From the NCBI RefSeq assembly GCF_033193315.1, contig NZ_CP136187.1:1302001-1366000 (forward strand): 64,000 bases of DNA, read 5' to 3'. The notes under the pieces were generated by a model, which did not search any database, was not told where the DNA came from, and saw only the letters and a program-made list of their open reading frames with translations. The position numbers and the translations under genes were made by a program. Of the stretch, positions 16,838-25,424 are shown one piece after another (positions within the stretch are counted from its first letter, which is position 1; the number at the start of each line of letters is the position of its first letter). This DNA comes from Agathobaculum sp. NTUH-O15-33. GTDB taxonomy: Bacteria > Bacillota > Clostridia > Oscillospirales > Butyricicoccaceae.

Positions 16838-17848
16838 ATGGCGAAAGAACTGAAAATCGGTATCGTCGGCACCGGCGCGATCGGACGCACCCATATTGAA
16901 CGCATCAACAACAAGCTGTCCGGCGGCAAGGTCGTTGCCTGCGCGGATCAGAACGCGGATTTCTGCAAGTCGGTCGCGGAAAAGTACGGCCTCAAGGCCT
17001 TTGAGACCGGCGAGGAAATGATCGCGTCGCCCGAGGTGGAGGCGGTCATCGTCACTACGCTCGACCCGTTCCACGCGGAATATGTGCTCGCGGCGATCGC
17101 GGCGGGCAAGCCGGTGTTCTGCGAAAAGCCGCTGGCTCCCGAAGCGGAGACCTGCAAAAAGATCGTAGACGCCGAAATGGCTTCGGGCAAGCATTTGGTG
17201 CAGGTAGGCTTTATGCGCCGCTACGACGCGGGCTATAAGCAGCTGAAAGAAGCGATCAGGTCCCGCAAATACGGCGAGCCGCTCATGCTGCACTGCGCGC
17301 ACCGCAACCCGGGCGTGGATACCAACTACGACACGCCCATGGAAGTGGAAAACTCGATGATCCACGAGATCGACGTGCTGCGCTGGCTGCTCGGCGAGGA
17401 TTACGCCACCGCCGAGGTCGTGTTCCCGAAAAAGACCCGCAAGGCGCATGAAAACCTACAGGACCCGCAGATCATGATCTTGACGACCAAGTCCGGCGTG
17501 CGTATCGATGTGGAGGCGTTTGTCTGCACCGGGCACTGCTACCAGATCAAATGCGAGGTTTGCTGTGAGGACGCGATCCTCAACCTGCCCGAATCCCCGA
17601 CGATCAACGTCTGCGCGGAGGCGCATGTCGGCCACGATATCGACGCCGATTGGTCGACCCGCTTCGCCGACGCGTATGATACGGAATTTCAGGAGTGGAT
17701 CAATTCCACCAAGGAAGGCCGCGTGGACGGCCCGACCGCTTGGGACGGCTATGCCGGTCAGGTGGCCGCCGCAGCCGCGTCCAAGGCGCGTGACACGCAA
17801 AGCGTTGTGGAGATCGTATACGATCCCATGCCGGCGTTCTATCAATAA
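16838..17848 (+). CDS. iolG: Inositol 2-dehydrogenase-like oxidoreductase (IolG family)
   Basis: A 336-residue Gfo/Idh/MocA enzyme. It has GIVGTGAIGRTHIERI (Rossmann, 8-23), CEKPLAPEAETC with Lys97, FMRRYDAGYKQLK and IHEIDVLRWLLGEDY with His176. Lys97 and His176 fall at the numbers known for Bacillus subtilis myo-inositol dehydrogenase. The usual Asp at 172 (four residues before the His) is Asn here. The family oxidises myo-inositol to scyllo-inosose with NAD. It follows an ABC importer and precedes the isomerase, whose fold is that of IolE-like enzymes. A related substrate is possible. Confidence 0.78.
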   Translation: MAKELKIGIVGTGAIGRTHIERINNKLSGGKVVACADQNADFCKSVAEKYGLKAFETGEEMIASPEVEAVIVTTLDPFHAEYVLAAIAAGKPVFCEKPLAPEAETCKKIVDAEMASGKHLVQVGFMRRYDAGYKQLKEAIRSRKYGEPLMLHCAHRNPGVDTNYDTPMEVENSMIHEIDVLRWLLGEDYATAEVVFPKKTRKAHENLQDPQIMILTTKSGVRIDVEAFVCTGHCYQIKCEVCCEDAILNLPESPTINVCAEAHVGHDIDADWSTRFADAYDTEFQEWINSTKEGRVDGPTAWDGYAGQVAAAAASKARDTQSVVEIVYDPMPAFYQ

Positions 17849-17882
17849 GCTCATATCATTTCATTTTCTTCTTTCTTCTTCT

Positions 17883-17908
17883 CTGGCGGGCGCGGGTGCG
17901 CCCGCCAG
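17883..17908 (+). other. Intercistronic hairpin behind a pyrimidine tract (third instance)
   Basis: CTGGCGGGCGC, GGGT loop, GCGCCCGCCAG, preceded by a C/T-only tract. It corresponds in position to the hairpins at 3397 and 10431, although the 136-bp repeat is absent here. Confidence 0.55.
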
Positions 17909-17951
17909 AAGGCGGTGAGGGCAACTTTTAGATATAAGGAGAGCATTCCAT

Positions 17952-18890
17952 ATGAAATTAGCAATTTGCACGGACGTATTCGCGGACCTGTCCTTCACGG
18001 ACATGCTGGACAAGGTAAAAAGCCTAGGACTAGACGCGGTGGAAATGACCGCGGGCGGCTGGGGGGCGCGCAAGCATATTGACACCGCCGCGCTGCTGGC
18101 GGACGAGGGCAAGCGCAAGGACCTGCTGGCCGAGCTGGACAAGCGGGGCATGCGCATTTCCGCGCTGAACACCTCCTGCAACCCGACTTGGCCGAGCGAG
18201 ACCGGCAAGGAATACGCCAAAAGCATGTACGACTGCGCCGCACTCGCGGGCAAGCTGGGCGTGAAAAAGCTGGTGGCCATGGCGGGCCTGCCCGCGGGCG
18301 CGCCCGGCGATACCACGCCCAACTGGATCACCTCGACGGTTTCGTGGCCGGACTTTATGGCCCCGGCCTATGAATACCAGTGGAAGGTGACCATCGAGTT
18401 CTGGAAGGAATTTGCGGCGCATTGTGAAAAGTGCGGCGTGGAGCAGATCGCGATCGAGGAGTTCCCGGGCACGATGGTATGGAGCGCTTCGACGCTTTTG
18501 AAGCTGCGCGAGGCGGTGGGGCCGATGATCGGCATCAACCTCGACCCGTCGCACATGATGGTGCTGGGCGCGGACCCGATCGCGGCGGCGCGAAAGCTCG
18601 CGGGCTGCATCTACCACGTGCACGGCAAGGACGCGCGCATCGAGCGCGGTCTGGCGGATGTGGACGGCATTTTGGAGCCCCGCCCGGTCACCGATTCGGC
18701 GGAGCGCGTGTGGAACTATGTGGCCGTCGGCTGCGGCAAGGACCTACAGTGGTGGAAGGAGTTCTTCTCGGTAGTCCACATGATGGGCTACGACGGCGAC
18801 GTATCCCTCGAAATGGAGGACCTGACCATGTCCACCGAGGCGGGCGTCCTTACCTCCATCGACGCGCTGAAGCAGACCGTCAGCAAATAA
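17952..18890 (+). CDS. Sugar phosphate isomerase/epimerase-type TIM barrel, copy 3
   Basis: A third gene for exactly the same 312-residue protein, again with synonymous differences only (for example GGACTAGAC for GGGCTGGAC near codon 25). It starts behind the same GGAGAGCATTCCAT leader. Here it follows the IolG-like gene instead of the 392-residue oxidoreductase, so one isomerase serves at least two different dehydrogenases. A terminator follows. Confidence 0.9.
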   Translation: MKLAICTDVFADLSFTDMLDKVKSLGLDAVEMTAGGWGARKHIDTAALLADEGKRKDLLAELDKRGMRISALNTSCNPTWPSETGKEYAKSMYDCAALAGKLGVKKLVAMAGLPAGAPGDTTPNWITSTVSWPDFMAPAYEYQWKVTIEFWKEFAAHCEKCGVEQIAIEEFPGTMVWSASTLLKLREAVGPMIGINLDPSHMMVLGADPIAAARKLAGCIYHVHGKDARIERGLADVDGILEPRPVTDSAERVWNYVAVGCGKDLQWWKEFFSVVHMMGYDGDVSLEMEDLTMSTEAGVLTSIDALKQTVSK

Positions 18891-18907
18891 GAAATCCTAT
18901 GATAATG

Positions 18908-18940
18908 GGGCCGCCGAAGCGCTTCGGCGGCCCTCTTTTT
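18908..18940 (+). terminator. Terminator after isomerase copy 3
   Basis: GGGCCGCCGAAGC and GCTTCGGCGGCCC form a 13-bp perfect stem followed by TCTTTTT. Confidence 0.85.
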
Positions 18941-19001
18941 CGCATGAAGGCCAAATGAAAAGATGGAAAAATACGCACATATATACCGATATAAAAATAG
19001 T

Positions 19002-19013
19002 GGTGACGTTCCC
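19002..19013. promoter_or_regulatory. Imperfect operator of the second LacI regulator
   Basis: GGTGACGTTCCC differs at two bases from the perfect palindrome GGGAACGTTCCC at 20235. It lies 150 bp upstream of the regulator gene. Confidence 0.45.
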
Positions 19014-19086
19014 ATTTTAAAAAAATGATATAAATATGTGAATATTGTTAACAAAGTTCGCGCGGCAAGATTGTGAGAAATATGCA

Positions 19087-19115
19087 TTGCGAAGCAGCGG
19101 CAGGCCGCTTATAAT
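19087..19115 (+). promoter_or_regulatory. Promoter of the second LacI regulator
   Basis: TTGCGA, 17-base spacer, TATAAT. The spacer holds a GC-rich inverted repeat. Confidence 0.65.
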
Positions 19116-19163
19116 AAGGCTATCGAAAGAAGAAAATTTGGCTTGCGGAAATGAGGTCGGCCG

Positions 19164-20216
19164 GTGATGCGTCCCACGATCAAGACAATAGCAGACGAGG
19201 CCGGAACCTCCAAATCCACGGTGGACCGCGCGCTGAAAGGGCAGTCCGGCGTCAAGCCCGAACTGCGCGAGCGCATCCTTCGCATCGCGGAGGAGAGCGG
19301 GTACCGCACCAACGCGGCCGGCCGGGCGCTGCGCAGGCAGCGTTCGCCCATGCGGATCGCGGTGGTTTTTCGGTGGCGCGTGTTTGAACAGCAGATTCGC
19401 GAGGGGCTGGAAGCGGCGCAGAGCGAATTCTACGATCTGGGCATCCGGTTGGAATTTTACGATATGCACACGGGCGAGTACGAGGAGCAGTACCGCCTAT
19501 TGCGGCAGCTCGCGGCGAGCGGCGTGCGCGGCGTGGTGCTCAAGCCGGTGCTGCATCCCCGCATCATCGAAGCGGTCAACCTGCTCGAAGCAAAGGGCAT
19601 ACCGGTCATCACGGTCAGCTCGGATTTGCCGCAGTCCAAACGCTTTTGCTTTATTGGACAAAACTACTTTCAGGCGGGCCGCGTGGCGGGCAGCCTGATG
19701 CACACGGCGCTGGGCGGGCGCGGAAACGTAACGGTCTTTCAGGAAAGCGCCCAGTACCACGCCTATACCGAACGGCTAAAGGGCTTTCAGAAAGCGCTGG
19801 AGCAAAAGGGCGGCTCGGTCGCGGTGCGGCAGGTGGGCTGCATCGGCGAGGGCGACCCGCAGAACTACGGGCAGGCGCTCGCCTATTTCCAAAGCGCGGA
19901 AAAAAACGACGGCGTGTTTTGCACGGGCATCAGCTATCCGCAGATCGCGCAGGCGGCGCTTGACAGCGGCCGCGCGCACATCGCCTTGATCGGCTGCGAT
20001 ATTTTTGAGGAGACCATCGAACTGTGCCGTAAGGACGCGGTCGATTTTGTAATCACCCAAAACCCGTTCCGAGAGGGCTATGAAAGCATCAAGGCGCTGT
20101 ATCAATACCTGCTCAGCGGCGACAGGCCGCCGGAGCCGACGTTTTATACGCCGCTGAACATAGCGAACAAGGAAAGCCTTGAAAATCTGGACCCACAGAT
20201 GAGAAACCGGATATGA
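19164..20216 (+). CDS. LacI family transcriptional regulator (second)
   Basis: A 350-residue repressor. The N-terminal helix-turn-helix reads TIKTIADEAGTSKSTVDRAL with the usual hinge (NAAGRALRR). The sugar-binding core is of the Peripla_BP type (GVRGVVLKPVLHP, GIPVITVSSDLPQSKRFCFIGQN, GGRGNVTVFQ, GVFCTGISYPQ). The start is either GTG 19164 or the next codon, ATG 19167; GAGGTC upstream does not decide. It probably controls the dehydrogenase pair that follows through the GGGAACGTTCCC site. Confidence 0.92.
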   Translation: MMRPTIKTIADEAGTSKSTVDRALKGQSGVKPELRERILRIAEESGYRTNAAGRALRRQRSPMRIAVVFRWRVFEQQIREGLEAAQSEFYDLGIRLEFYDMHTGEYEEQYRLLRQLAASGVRGVVLKPVLHPRIIEAVNLLEAKGIPVITVSSDLPQSKRFCFIGQNYFQAGRVAGSLMHTALGGRGNVTVFQESAQYHAYTERLKGFQKALEQKGGSVAVRQVGCIGEGDPQNYGQALAYFQSAEKNDGVFCTGISYPQIAQAALDSGRAHIALIGCDIFEETIELCRKDAVDFVITQNPFREGYESIKALYQYLLSGDRPPEPTFYTPLNIANKESLENLDPQMRNRI

Positions 20217-20234
20217 TTTTTTTGCGCCCAATAT

Positions 20235-20246
20235 GGGAACGTTCCC
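20235..20246. promoter_or_regulatory. Perfect 12-bp operator palindrome GGGAACGTTCCC
   Basis: Lies between the second LacI gene and the alcohol dehydrogenase gene. Both its symmetry and its place fit a LacI-family operator, and a two-mismatch relative lies upstream of the regulator. Confidence 0.65.
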
Positions 20247-20314
20247 GTCTTTTGCGTGTCAATAGTAATCGGCATTCGCCGGACGGGGCTTTTGAAAAGA
20301 AAGGGTGATAGACC

Positions 20315-21373
20315 ATGGATAAGAAAACAATGCAGGCGGCGGTATTCGAGGGCGGCGGCGTGATCCGCGTGCGGGAGATACCGATCCCCCGGATCGAGGC
20401 GGCGGACGATGTGCTGCTGCGCGTGGAAGCGGCGAGCATCTGCGGCAGCGACCTGCACATTTTGAAGGTGCCGCAGGGACAGCGGGGCGACCCGGGCACG
20501 ACGATGGGGCATGAATTCGCGGCCACGGTGGCGGCGGTCGGCAGCGGTGTGCAAAACGTTGCGCCGGGCGACCGCGTGGTGGTGGAGCCGAACATCCGCT
20601 GCGGCGTGTGTCCCGCATGCAGAAGCGGCCATGAAAACCTGTGCCGCAACGCGCAAAACATCGGCCAGTGGAAAAACGGCGGGTTCGCGGAATACTGCGT
20701 GGTACCGGCAAGGCAGCTGCATCCGATCCCGCCGGAGCTGCCCGCCAAACTGGCCGCGCTGGCCGAGCCGCTGGCCTGCGTGCTGAACGGGGTGCGGCGC
20801 ATCCGTCCGCTGCCGTTCGAGCGCGTGGCGCTGTTTGGCGCGGGGGCGATCGGCCTTATCTTTCTGCGGGTGCTGAAGGTTTGCGGCGTGCGCCATGTGG
20901 CGGTATGCGAAACCATGGAGAGCCGCCGCCGGGACGCGGCGCGCTGCGGCGCGGACGCGGTGATCGACCCGGCGAAGGAACCGCTGGCCGAGGCGCTCGG
21001 CGCGTGCTGGGGCGAGCCGGCCGATATTGCGATCGACGCGGTCGGCGCGGGGCCCGTGCTCGCGCAGGCGATCGATGGGATGAAATGCGGCGGCCGCATT
21101 CTGGTGTTTGGACAGGACGGCACGCAGCGGTCGTCCATCCGCCCGGCGGACATCAACATCAAGGAGCTGACCATTACGGCGACGCTGAGCACGCTGCACA
21201 GCTTCCCGCCCGCGATCGAGCTGCTGCAAGACCCGGCGCTCCAGCTCGACCGGCTGATCACGCACGAGCTGCCGCTGGACGAAATAGAAACGGGCATTGC
21301 GCTGATGCGCGCGCGCGAGGCGGTCAAAATCGTGCTGTACCCGCGCGGCGCGGACGGACAGAGGAGGGCGTAA
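20315..21373 (+). CDS. Zinc-dependent medium-chain alcohol/polyol dehydrogenase
   Basis: A 352-residue MDR-superfamily enzyme. The catalytic zinc ligands are Cys43 (SICGSD) and His66-Glu67 (GHE), and the structural-zinc cysteines are at 96, 99, 102 and 110 (CGVCPACRSGHENLC). The NAD-binding Rossmann motif GAGAIG lies near 176. It is similar to sorbitol or threonine dehydrogenases, which oxidise a secondary hydroxyl of polyols or related compounds. It is immediately followed (1-base gap) by a Gfo/Idh/MocA gene. Control by the LacI gene before it is likely. Confidence 0.9.
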   Translation: MDKKTMQAAVFEGGGVIRVREIPIPRIEAADDVLLRVEAASICGSDLHILKVPQGQRGDPGTTMGHEFAATVAAVGSGVQNVAPGDRVVVEPNIRCGVCPACRSGHENLCRNAQNIGQWKNGGFAEYCVVPARQLHPIPPELPAKLAALAEPLACVLNGVRRIRPLPFERVALFGAGAIGLIFLRVLKVCGVRHVAVCETMESRRRDAARCGADAVIDPAKEPLAEALGACWGEPADIAIDAVGAGPVLAQAIDGMKCGGRILVFGQDGTQRSSIRPADINIKELTITATLSTLHSFPPAIELLQDPALQLDRLITHELPLDEIETGIALMRAREAVKIVLYPRGADGQRRA

Positions 21374-21374
21374 C

Positions 21375-22532
21375 ATGGAAAAAAAACTGCGTTTTGGCAT
21401 GGTGGGCGGCGGCAACGGCGGCAACATTGGTAACAGCCACCGCCGCGGCGCCGGAATCGACGGACTGGCGGTGCTTTCCGCCGGGTGCTTTACCCGCGAC
21501 CCGGAGCGCAACCGCGCGGACGGCGAATTTTGGGGCGTGCCGCCCGACCGGATTTACAGCTCCTACGAGGAGATGGCCGAAGCCGAGGCAAAGCGGCCGG
21601 ATGGGATCGACTTTGTCAGCATCGTCACGCCCAATAAGACGCACTACGGCGTGACTAAGTGCTTTTTGGAGCATGGCATCAGCGTGGTTTGCGAAAAGCC
21701 GTTCACGCTTTGCGTCCGCGAAGCGGAGGAGCTGCGCGATTTGGCCGAGAAAAACGGCCTTGCGGTCTGCGTGCCCTATACCTACGCGCACTATCCCATC
21801 ATGCGGGAATGCAAACGGCTGATCGAAGCGGGGGAGATCGGCAGGATCACCGATATTGTGGCGGAATACCCGCAGGATTGGATGATTCTAGGGTTAAACA
21901 GCGGGGAAAAGAACTTCACGAGCTGGATCGGCGACCCCGCGGTCTCGGGAAACTCCAATGTGACGGCCGGTATGGGCGTGCACCTATACTATTTGATCCG
22001 CTCCATGACCGGCCTGCGGCTGGACCGCGTGCTGGCCGATTTCAGCTATTATCCGGAAGGCGCGCCGCTTGAAACAACCGCCCGCGTGCTGCTGCGCTGC
22101 GCGGACGGCACGGGCGGGCTGCTGTGGACCTCGAACACGGCGATCGGGCACGATTGTACGATCGAACTCAAGATCATGGGGGACAAGGGCACGGTCGAGT
22201 GGTCGCACGACGATCCGACCCACCTGCGGCTGTCCAAGCTGGGGGGAACGGTACAGATCTTGGCCGCGGGGCGCGATTACTTGGGCGCGGACAGCAGGGC
22301 GGCTTCCCGCCTGCCCGCCGGTCATCCGGAAGGGTTTTACGAGGCGTTCGCCAACCTGTACCGGGCGTTCTGCCAGCACCTGCTGGATCGGAAAAACGGC
22401 GTTTGCGAGTCGGACGACCGCTATTTCTACCCGCGCGCGCAGGACGGCGTGGACGGCGTGCGCTTTGTGCAGGCCTGCGTCGAAAGCTGCCGCGGGGGAA
22501 ACGTCTGGGTGCGGCTGGACGAGGTGCAATGA
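21375..22532 (+). CDS. Gfo/Idh/MocA family oxidoreductase
   Basis: A 385-residue enzyme with GMVGGGNGGNIG (Rossmann, 8-19), VCEKPFTLC near 113 and an AGMGVHLYYL segment carrying the expected His. Its C-terminus (DGVDGVRFVQACVES) resembles that of the 392-residue oxidoreductases (HGIEGIRWVVKCVES), so it belongs to the same branch but is clearly diverged. Translation is probably coupled to the alcohol dehydrogenase (AGGAGGGCGTAAC before its ATG overlaps that gene's end). The substrate is unknown; a sugar or glycoside is expected. Confidence 0.9.
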   Translation: MEKKLRFGMVGGGNGGNIGNSHRRGAGIDGLAVLSAGCFTRDPERNRADGEFWGVPPDRIYSSYEEMAEAEAKRPDGIDFVSIVTPNKTHYGVTKCFLEHGISVVCEKPFTLCVREAEELRDLAEKNGLAVCVPYTYAHYPIMRECKRLIEAGEIGRITDIVAEYPQDWMILGLNSGEKNFTSWIGDPAVSGNSNVTAGMGVHLYYLIRSMTGLRLDRVLADFSYYPEGAPLETTARVLLRCADGTGGLLWTSNTAIGHDCTIELKIMGDKGTVEWSHDDPTHLRLSKLGGTVQILAAGRDYLGADSRAASRLPAGHPEGFYEAFANLYRAFCQHLLDRKNGVCESDDRYFYPRAQDGVDGVRFVQACVESCRGGNVWVRLDEVQ

Positions 22533-22579
22533 CGGGGCGGTAGCGAACGGCCCGGCGCGCAGGACGAAAACAAACGATA

Positions 22580-22626
22580 AAAACCCGGCGCCCCTCTTGG
22601 CTTTCGCCAGAAGGGACGCCGGGTTT
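22580..22626 (+). terminator. Terminator after the dehydrogenase pair
   Basis: AAAACCCGGCG(C)CCCTTCT-type stem around a GCTTTCGC loop, returning as GGGACGCCGGGTTTT. It is symmetric enough to serve the convergent DinB-like gene too. Confidence 0.75.
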
Positions 22627-22680
22627 TCTCGCTATACCGCACTGTCGGCGCTATGGTTCCGGAAAGCAAGCGGCGGCGCG

Positions 22681-23379
22681 CTACCCGGCGAACGCGGGCG
22701 CGCCGGTTTTGACAAATTCCTTGATCGCTAGGCTGTCCGGCAGGTGCATCATGTGGTGGCGGGTGAGGGGCAGCAGAATCAGCCCGGCCACCGTATGCTT
22801 GCCCCAGAAAGCCTTGAGCCATATCGAGTTTTTGCACGCCAGCAGGCCGCCCTCGCCGTCAAGCCGATCCAAAGCGGCGGGCGCGGGCTTTCGTTTCAGG
22901 TCGTCGGGGGTCAAGCTTTTTAAAAGGGCGCGCGTTTGGCGGCCCACCGCGTCGCGGTACGCGATCAGCGCGCGCTTATCGACCCGCTTGCTGAGATCGA
23001 TGATCTGCGCGTCCGTCATGGCGTTGCCGGTGTCCTTGACGGCGACGCCCAGCCGGTCCAGCCATGCGTCGTTTAAAACTTGGTCTTGCTCCGCGATCAA
23101 AAGATTGCCCACCAGATCTTCGATTCTGGCGATGTGCCACAGATGCCACGCGATGGTCTCATCTTTTTTCGTGGGCATCACGCTGTACGCCTCGTCGGGC
23201 AGACCGTCCAATATATCGTCGCAGAACGTGGGGCGGCCGCTGCCGGATACCGTGCCGGTGTGCGTGACCGCGTGTATGGAAAGCGCCAGCTCCATCGCCT
23301 CCTCAAAGGCTTTGGAGGATTTGACCAGCCTGCGCAATTTGTCAATTTGGGGTTTGTAGTCGCTCTCTATATCAAACAT
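22681..23379 (-). CDS. DinB-like (YfiT/DUF664-type) protein
   Basis: A 232-residue helical protein. ETIAWHLWHIARIED (about residue 75-90) and LLPLTRHHMMHL (near the C-terminus) carry the spaced histidines of the DinB/YfiT metal-binding four-helix bundle. Such proteins are putative metal-dependent thiol transferases or hydrolases, mostly uncharacterised. AAAAAAGGAGACG lies 9 bases before the ATG at 23379, so I reject the longer in-frame start at 23433. It is a single gene, convergent with the sugar operon. Confidence 0.75.
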   Translation of the reverse strand: MFDIESDYKPQIDKLRRLVKSSKAFEEAMELALSIHAVTHTGTVSGSGRPTFCDDILDGLPDEAYSVMPTKKDETIAWHLWHIARIEDLVGNLLIAEQDQVLNDAWLDRLGVAVKDTGNAMTDAQIIDLSKRVDKRALIAYRDAVGRQTRALLKSLTPDDLKRKPAPAALDRLDGEGGLLACKNSIWLKAFWGKHTVAGLILLPLTRHHMMHLPDSLAIKEFVKTGAPAFAG

Positions 23380-23490
23380 TTCACGCGTCTCCTTTTTTAT
23401 AGTCAGTATAACTGCTTTGCGCGCTTTTTTCAATGCGGCATTAAGTTTTGGATTTTACACCCCGGCGGCAAAGCTTTAACCGTTTTGTTG

Positions 23491-23519
23491 TTGCATCAAA
23501 GAGGCGAATCGTCTATAAT
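23491..23519 (+). promoter_or_regulatory. Promoter of the VanW gene
   Basis: TTGCAT, 17-base spacer, TATAAT, about 115 bp before the start codon. Confidence 0.65.
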
Positions 23520-23633
23520 AAGCACGGACTATCCGGTCGAAAAATGGCGAACAGATATATGGCCGTTTGGGATACGTGTATTGTTTTTGTGAAATTGCGC
23601 ATATATAGAGACAGCGAAAAAAGGAGACCTCTG

Positions 23634-25391
23634 ATGTTTGGCAGCAACGATAAGCAACCAAAGAAGGGAGCGCACATCGTGCAGAAGCAGGATAAAGCGC
23701 CAAAGTCCGCGAAGGGCAAAAGCCGCGCGCCGCTGGCCGCCGCGATAGCGGGCGGCGTGTTTGCGCTGCTCGTTTTGCTGCTGTGCGGGTTCACCTATCT
23801 GTACCCGAATGTGTTCCCCGGCGTTACCGTGGGGTCGATCCCCGTGGGCGGCATGAACCGAACCGAGGCGCTGGAAGAGATTGAGGAAAAAAGCGAGCCG
23901 CTTTATAAAAACGCCGCGGTATCCGTTACCATTTATGAAAAGACCTATGATATCCCCGTGACCGACGTGCTCGAAGGCATTGACGCGAAGGGCTCGGTGG
24001 AGAACGCCATGGCGGTCGGCCGCACGGGCAACCCGTTTGCGCGCATGTGGCAGGTCGTTTCGGCTGTTTTCGGTCAGGGCGAGGCGCAGCTTGCCGCCAC
24101 GGTGGATGAAGAGGGCCTGCAAAAAACGCTGGCCGATATCGGCGCCGAAGCGCTGACCGACCCGGTCGAGCCCACTTGGGACATCGGCGAGGACACCATG
24201 ACCATCCACGCGGGCAAGCCCGGCGTGAAGTTCGACAGCGCGGTGGTCGAGAAGGCGCTCGCGGGCAAGATCCGGCTGATGGATTTTGAACCCTACGCGG
24301 TCGACACCACGCTGACCGAGACCCCGCAGATCGATCTGGATAAGATCGGCGAGGCCGTGATCGGCGAAGCCGTGAGCGCCACGGTCGATAAGAAGGACGG
24401 CAAGACCATTGTGCCCGAAAAGCCCGGCGTGCAATTCGATATGGAAGAGGCAAAAAAGATCGTGGGCGACGGCTCGGCCGAAAGCTATCAAATTCCGATT
24501 AAAAAGACCCCGGCCAAGGTCACGGCGGCGGATTTGAAGGAAAAGCTGTTCCGCGATACGCTCGCGCAAACCTCCACCTATCTGGACGAGGGCAACACCC
24601 AGCGCACCAACAACGTGCGCCTCGCCTCCAAGGCGATCAACGGCACGATCCTAAACCCCGGCGATGAATTTTCCTACAACGGCGTCGTCGGCGAGCGCAC
24701 CGAGGCGCGCGGCTACAAGCCCGCGCACGCCTATGTAAACGGACAGATCGTGGATGAATTCGGCGGCGGCGTGTGCCAGCCGTCCTCCACCCTGTATATG
24801 GCCGTGCTCCGCGCCGATTTGGCGGTTACGGAGCGCACCAACCACAGCTTCACCGTGGCCTACACGCCGCTGGGCGAGGACGCGACGGTGGACTTTGGCA
24901 ATCTCGATTTCCGCTTTAAAAACAGCACCGATTATCCGATCAAGATCTTGGCCCAGCAGACGGACGGCCAGATGATCATGACGCTGGTCGGCACCAAGGT
25001 GAGCGATAAATCGGTCAAGACCCGCACCGAGGTGCTCGCGACCTACGCGCCGAGCACGGTGGAAAAGAAGGATAATTCCATGACGGTGGGCCAGACGCGG
25101 CTGGATCAGAGCGGTATCACCGGCTATTCCACCCGCACCTACAAGGTCGTGACCGAAAACGGCAAAACCACCGAAGTGCTGGCCAACAATTCGAGCTACC
25201 AGAAGCGGGATAAGATCGTTTATGTCGGCACCATCCAGCCCACGCCGCCCAAGACCGAAACGCCTAAAACGGATACGCCCGATCCCGAAGCGCCCAAGAG
25301 CGAGGGCGAGGGCGCGGAATCCGGCGGGCAAGCGCCCGCGGAGGGCGCCGGCGAAGGGGACGGCGGCGAGGGCGCGCAACCGGCGGCCTGA
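23634..25391 (+). CDS. VanW family protein, membrane-anchored
   Basis: A 585-residue cell-envelope protein. A basic N-terminus (about 30 residues) and one membrane helix (AIAGGVFALLVLLLCGFTYL) come first. Two peptidoglycan-binding-like repeats follow (VTVGSIPVGGMNRTEALEEI... and a second copy to about residue 300), then a VanW domain (GDEFSYNGVVGERTEARGYK, FGGGVCQPSSTLYMA, ERTNHSFTVAYTP). After a G5-like stretch (TYKVVTENGKTTE) it ends in a Pro/Glu/Gly-rich tail. AAAAGGAGACC precedes the ATG at 23634; an upstream in-frame start at 23448 would overlap the promoter. Its role in the wall is not known. Confidence 0.9.
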   Translation: MFGSNDKQPKKGAHIVQKQDKAPKSAKGKSRAPLAAAIAGGVFALLVLLLCGFTYLYPNVFPGVTVGSIPVGGMNRTEALEEIEEKSEPLYKNAAVSVTIYEKTYDIPVTDVLEGIDAKGSVENAMAVGRTGNPFARMWQVVSAVFGQGEAQLAATVDEEGLQKTLADIGAEALTDPVEPTWDIGEDTMTIHAGKPGVKFDSAVVEKALAGKIRLMDFEPYAVDTTLTETPQIDLDKIGEAVIGEAVSATVDKKDGKTIVPEKPGVQFDMEEAKKIVGDGSAESYQIPIKKTPAKVTAADLKEKLFRDTLAQTSTYLDEGNTQRTNNVRLASKAINGTILNPGDEFSYNGVVGERTEARGYKPAHAYVNGQIVDEFGGGVCQPSSTLYMAVLRADLAVTERTNHSFTVAYTPLGEDATVDFGNLDFRFKNSTDYPIKILAQQTDGQMIMTLVGTKVSDKSVKTRTEVLATYAPSTVEKKDNSMTVGQTRLDQSGITGYSTRTYKVVTENGKTTEVLANNSSYQKRDKIVYVGTIQPTPPKTETPKTDTPDPEAPKSEGEGAESGGQAPAEGAGEGDGGEGAQPAA

Positions 25392-25424
25392 TCGGGCCGC
25401 CGCAAAATGAAGGGGGAAAACAAG

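Noticed and set aside
20144..21511. Two long minus-strand frames opposite the alcohol dehydrogenase
   Set aside because: Low-complexity Arg/Ser/Pro/His sequence, overlapping two well-supported genes.
1..22532. C-glycoside cleavage (Dgp-type) pathway
   Set aside because: A Gfo/Idh/MocA oxidoreductase plus a TIM-barrel isomerase fits, but the small DUF6379 partner protein expected in that system is not encoded here.
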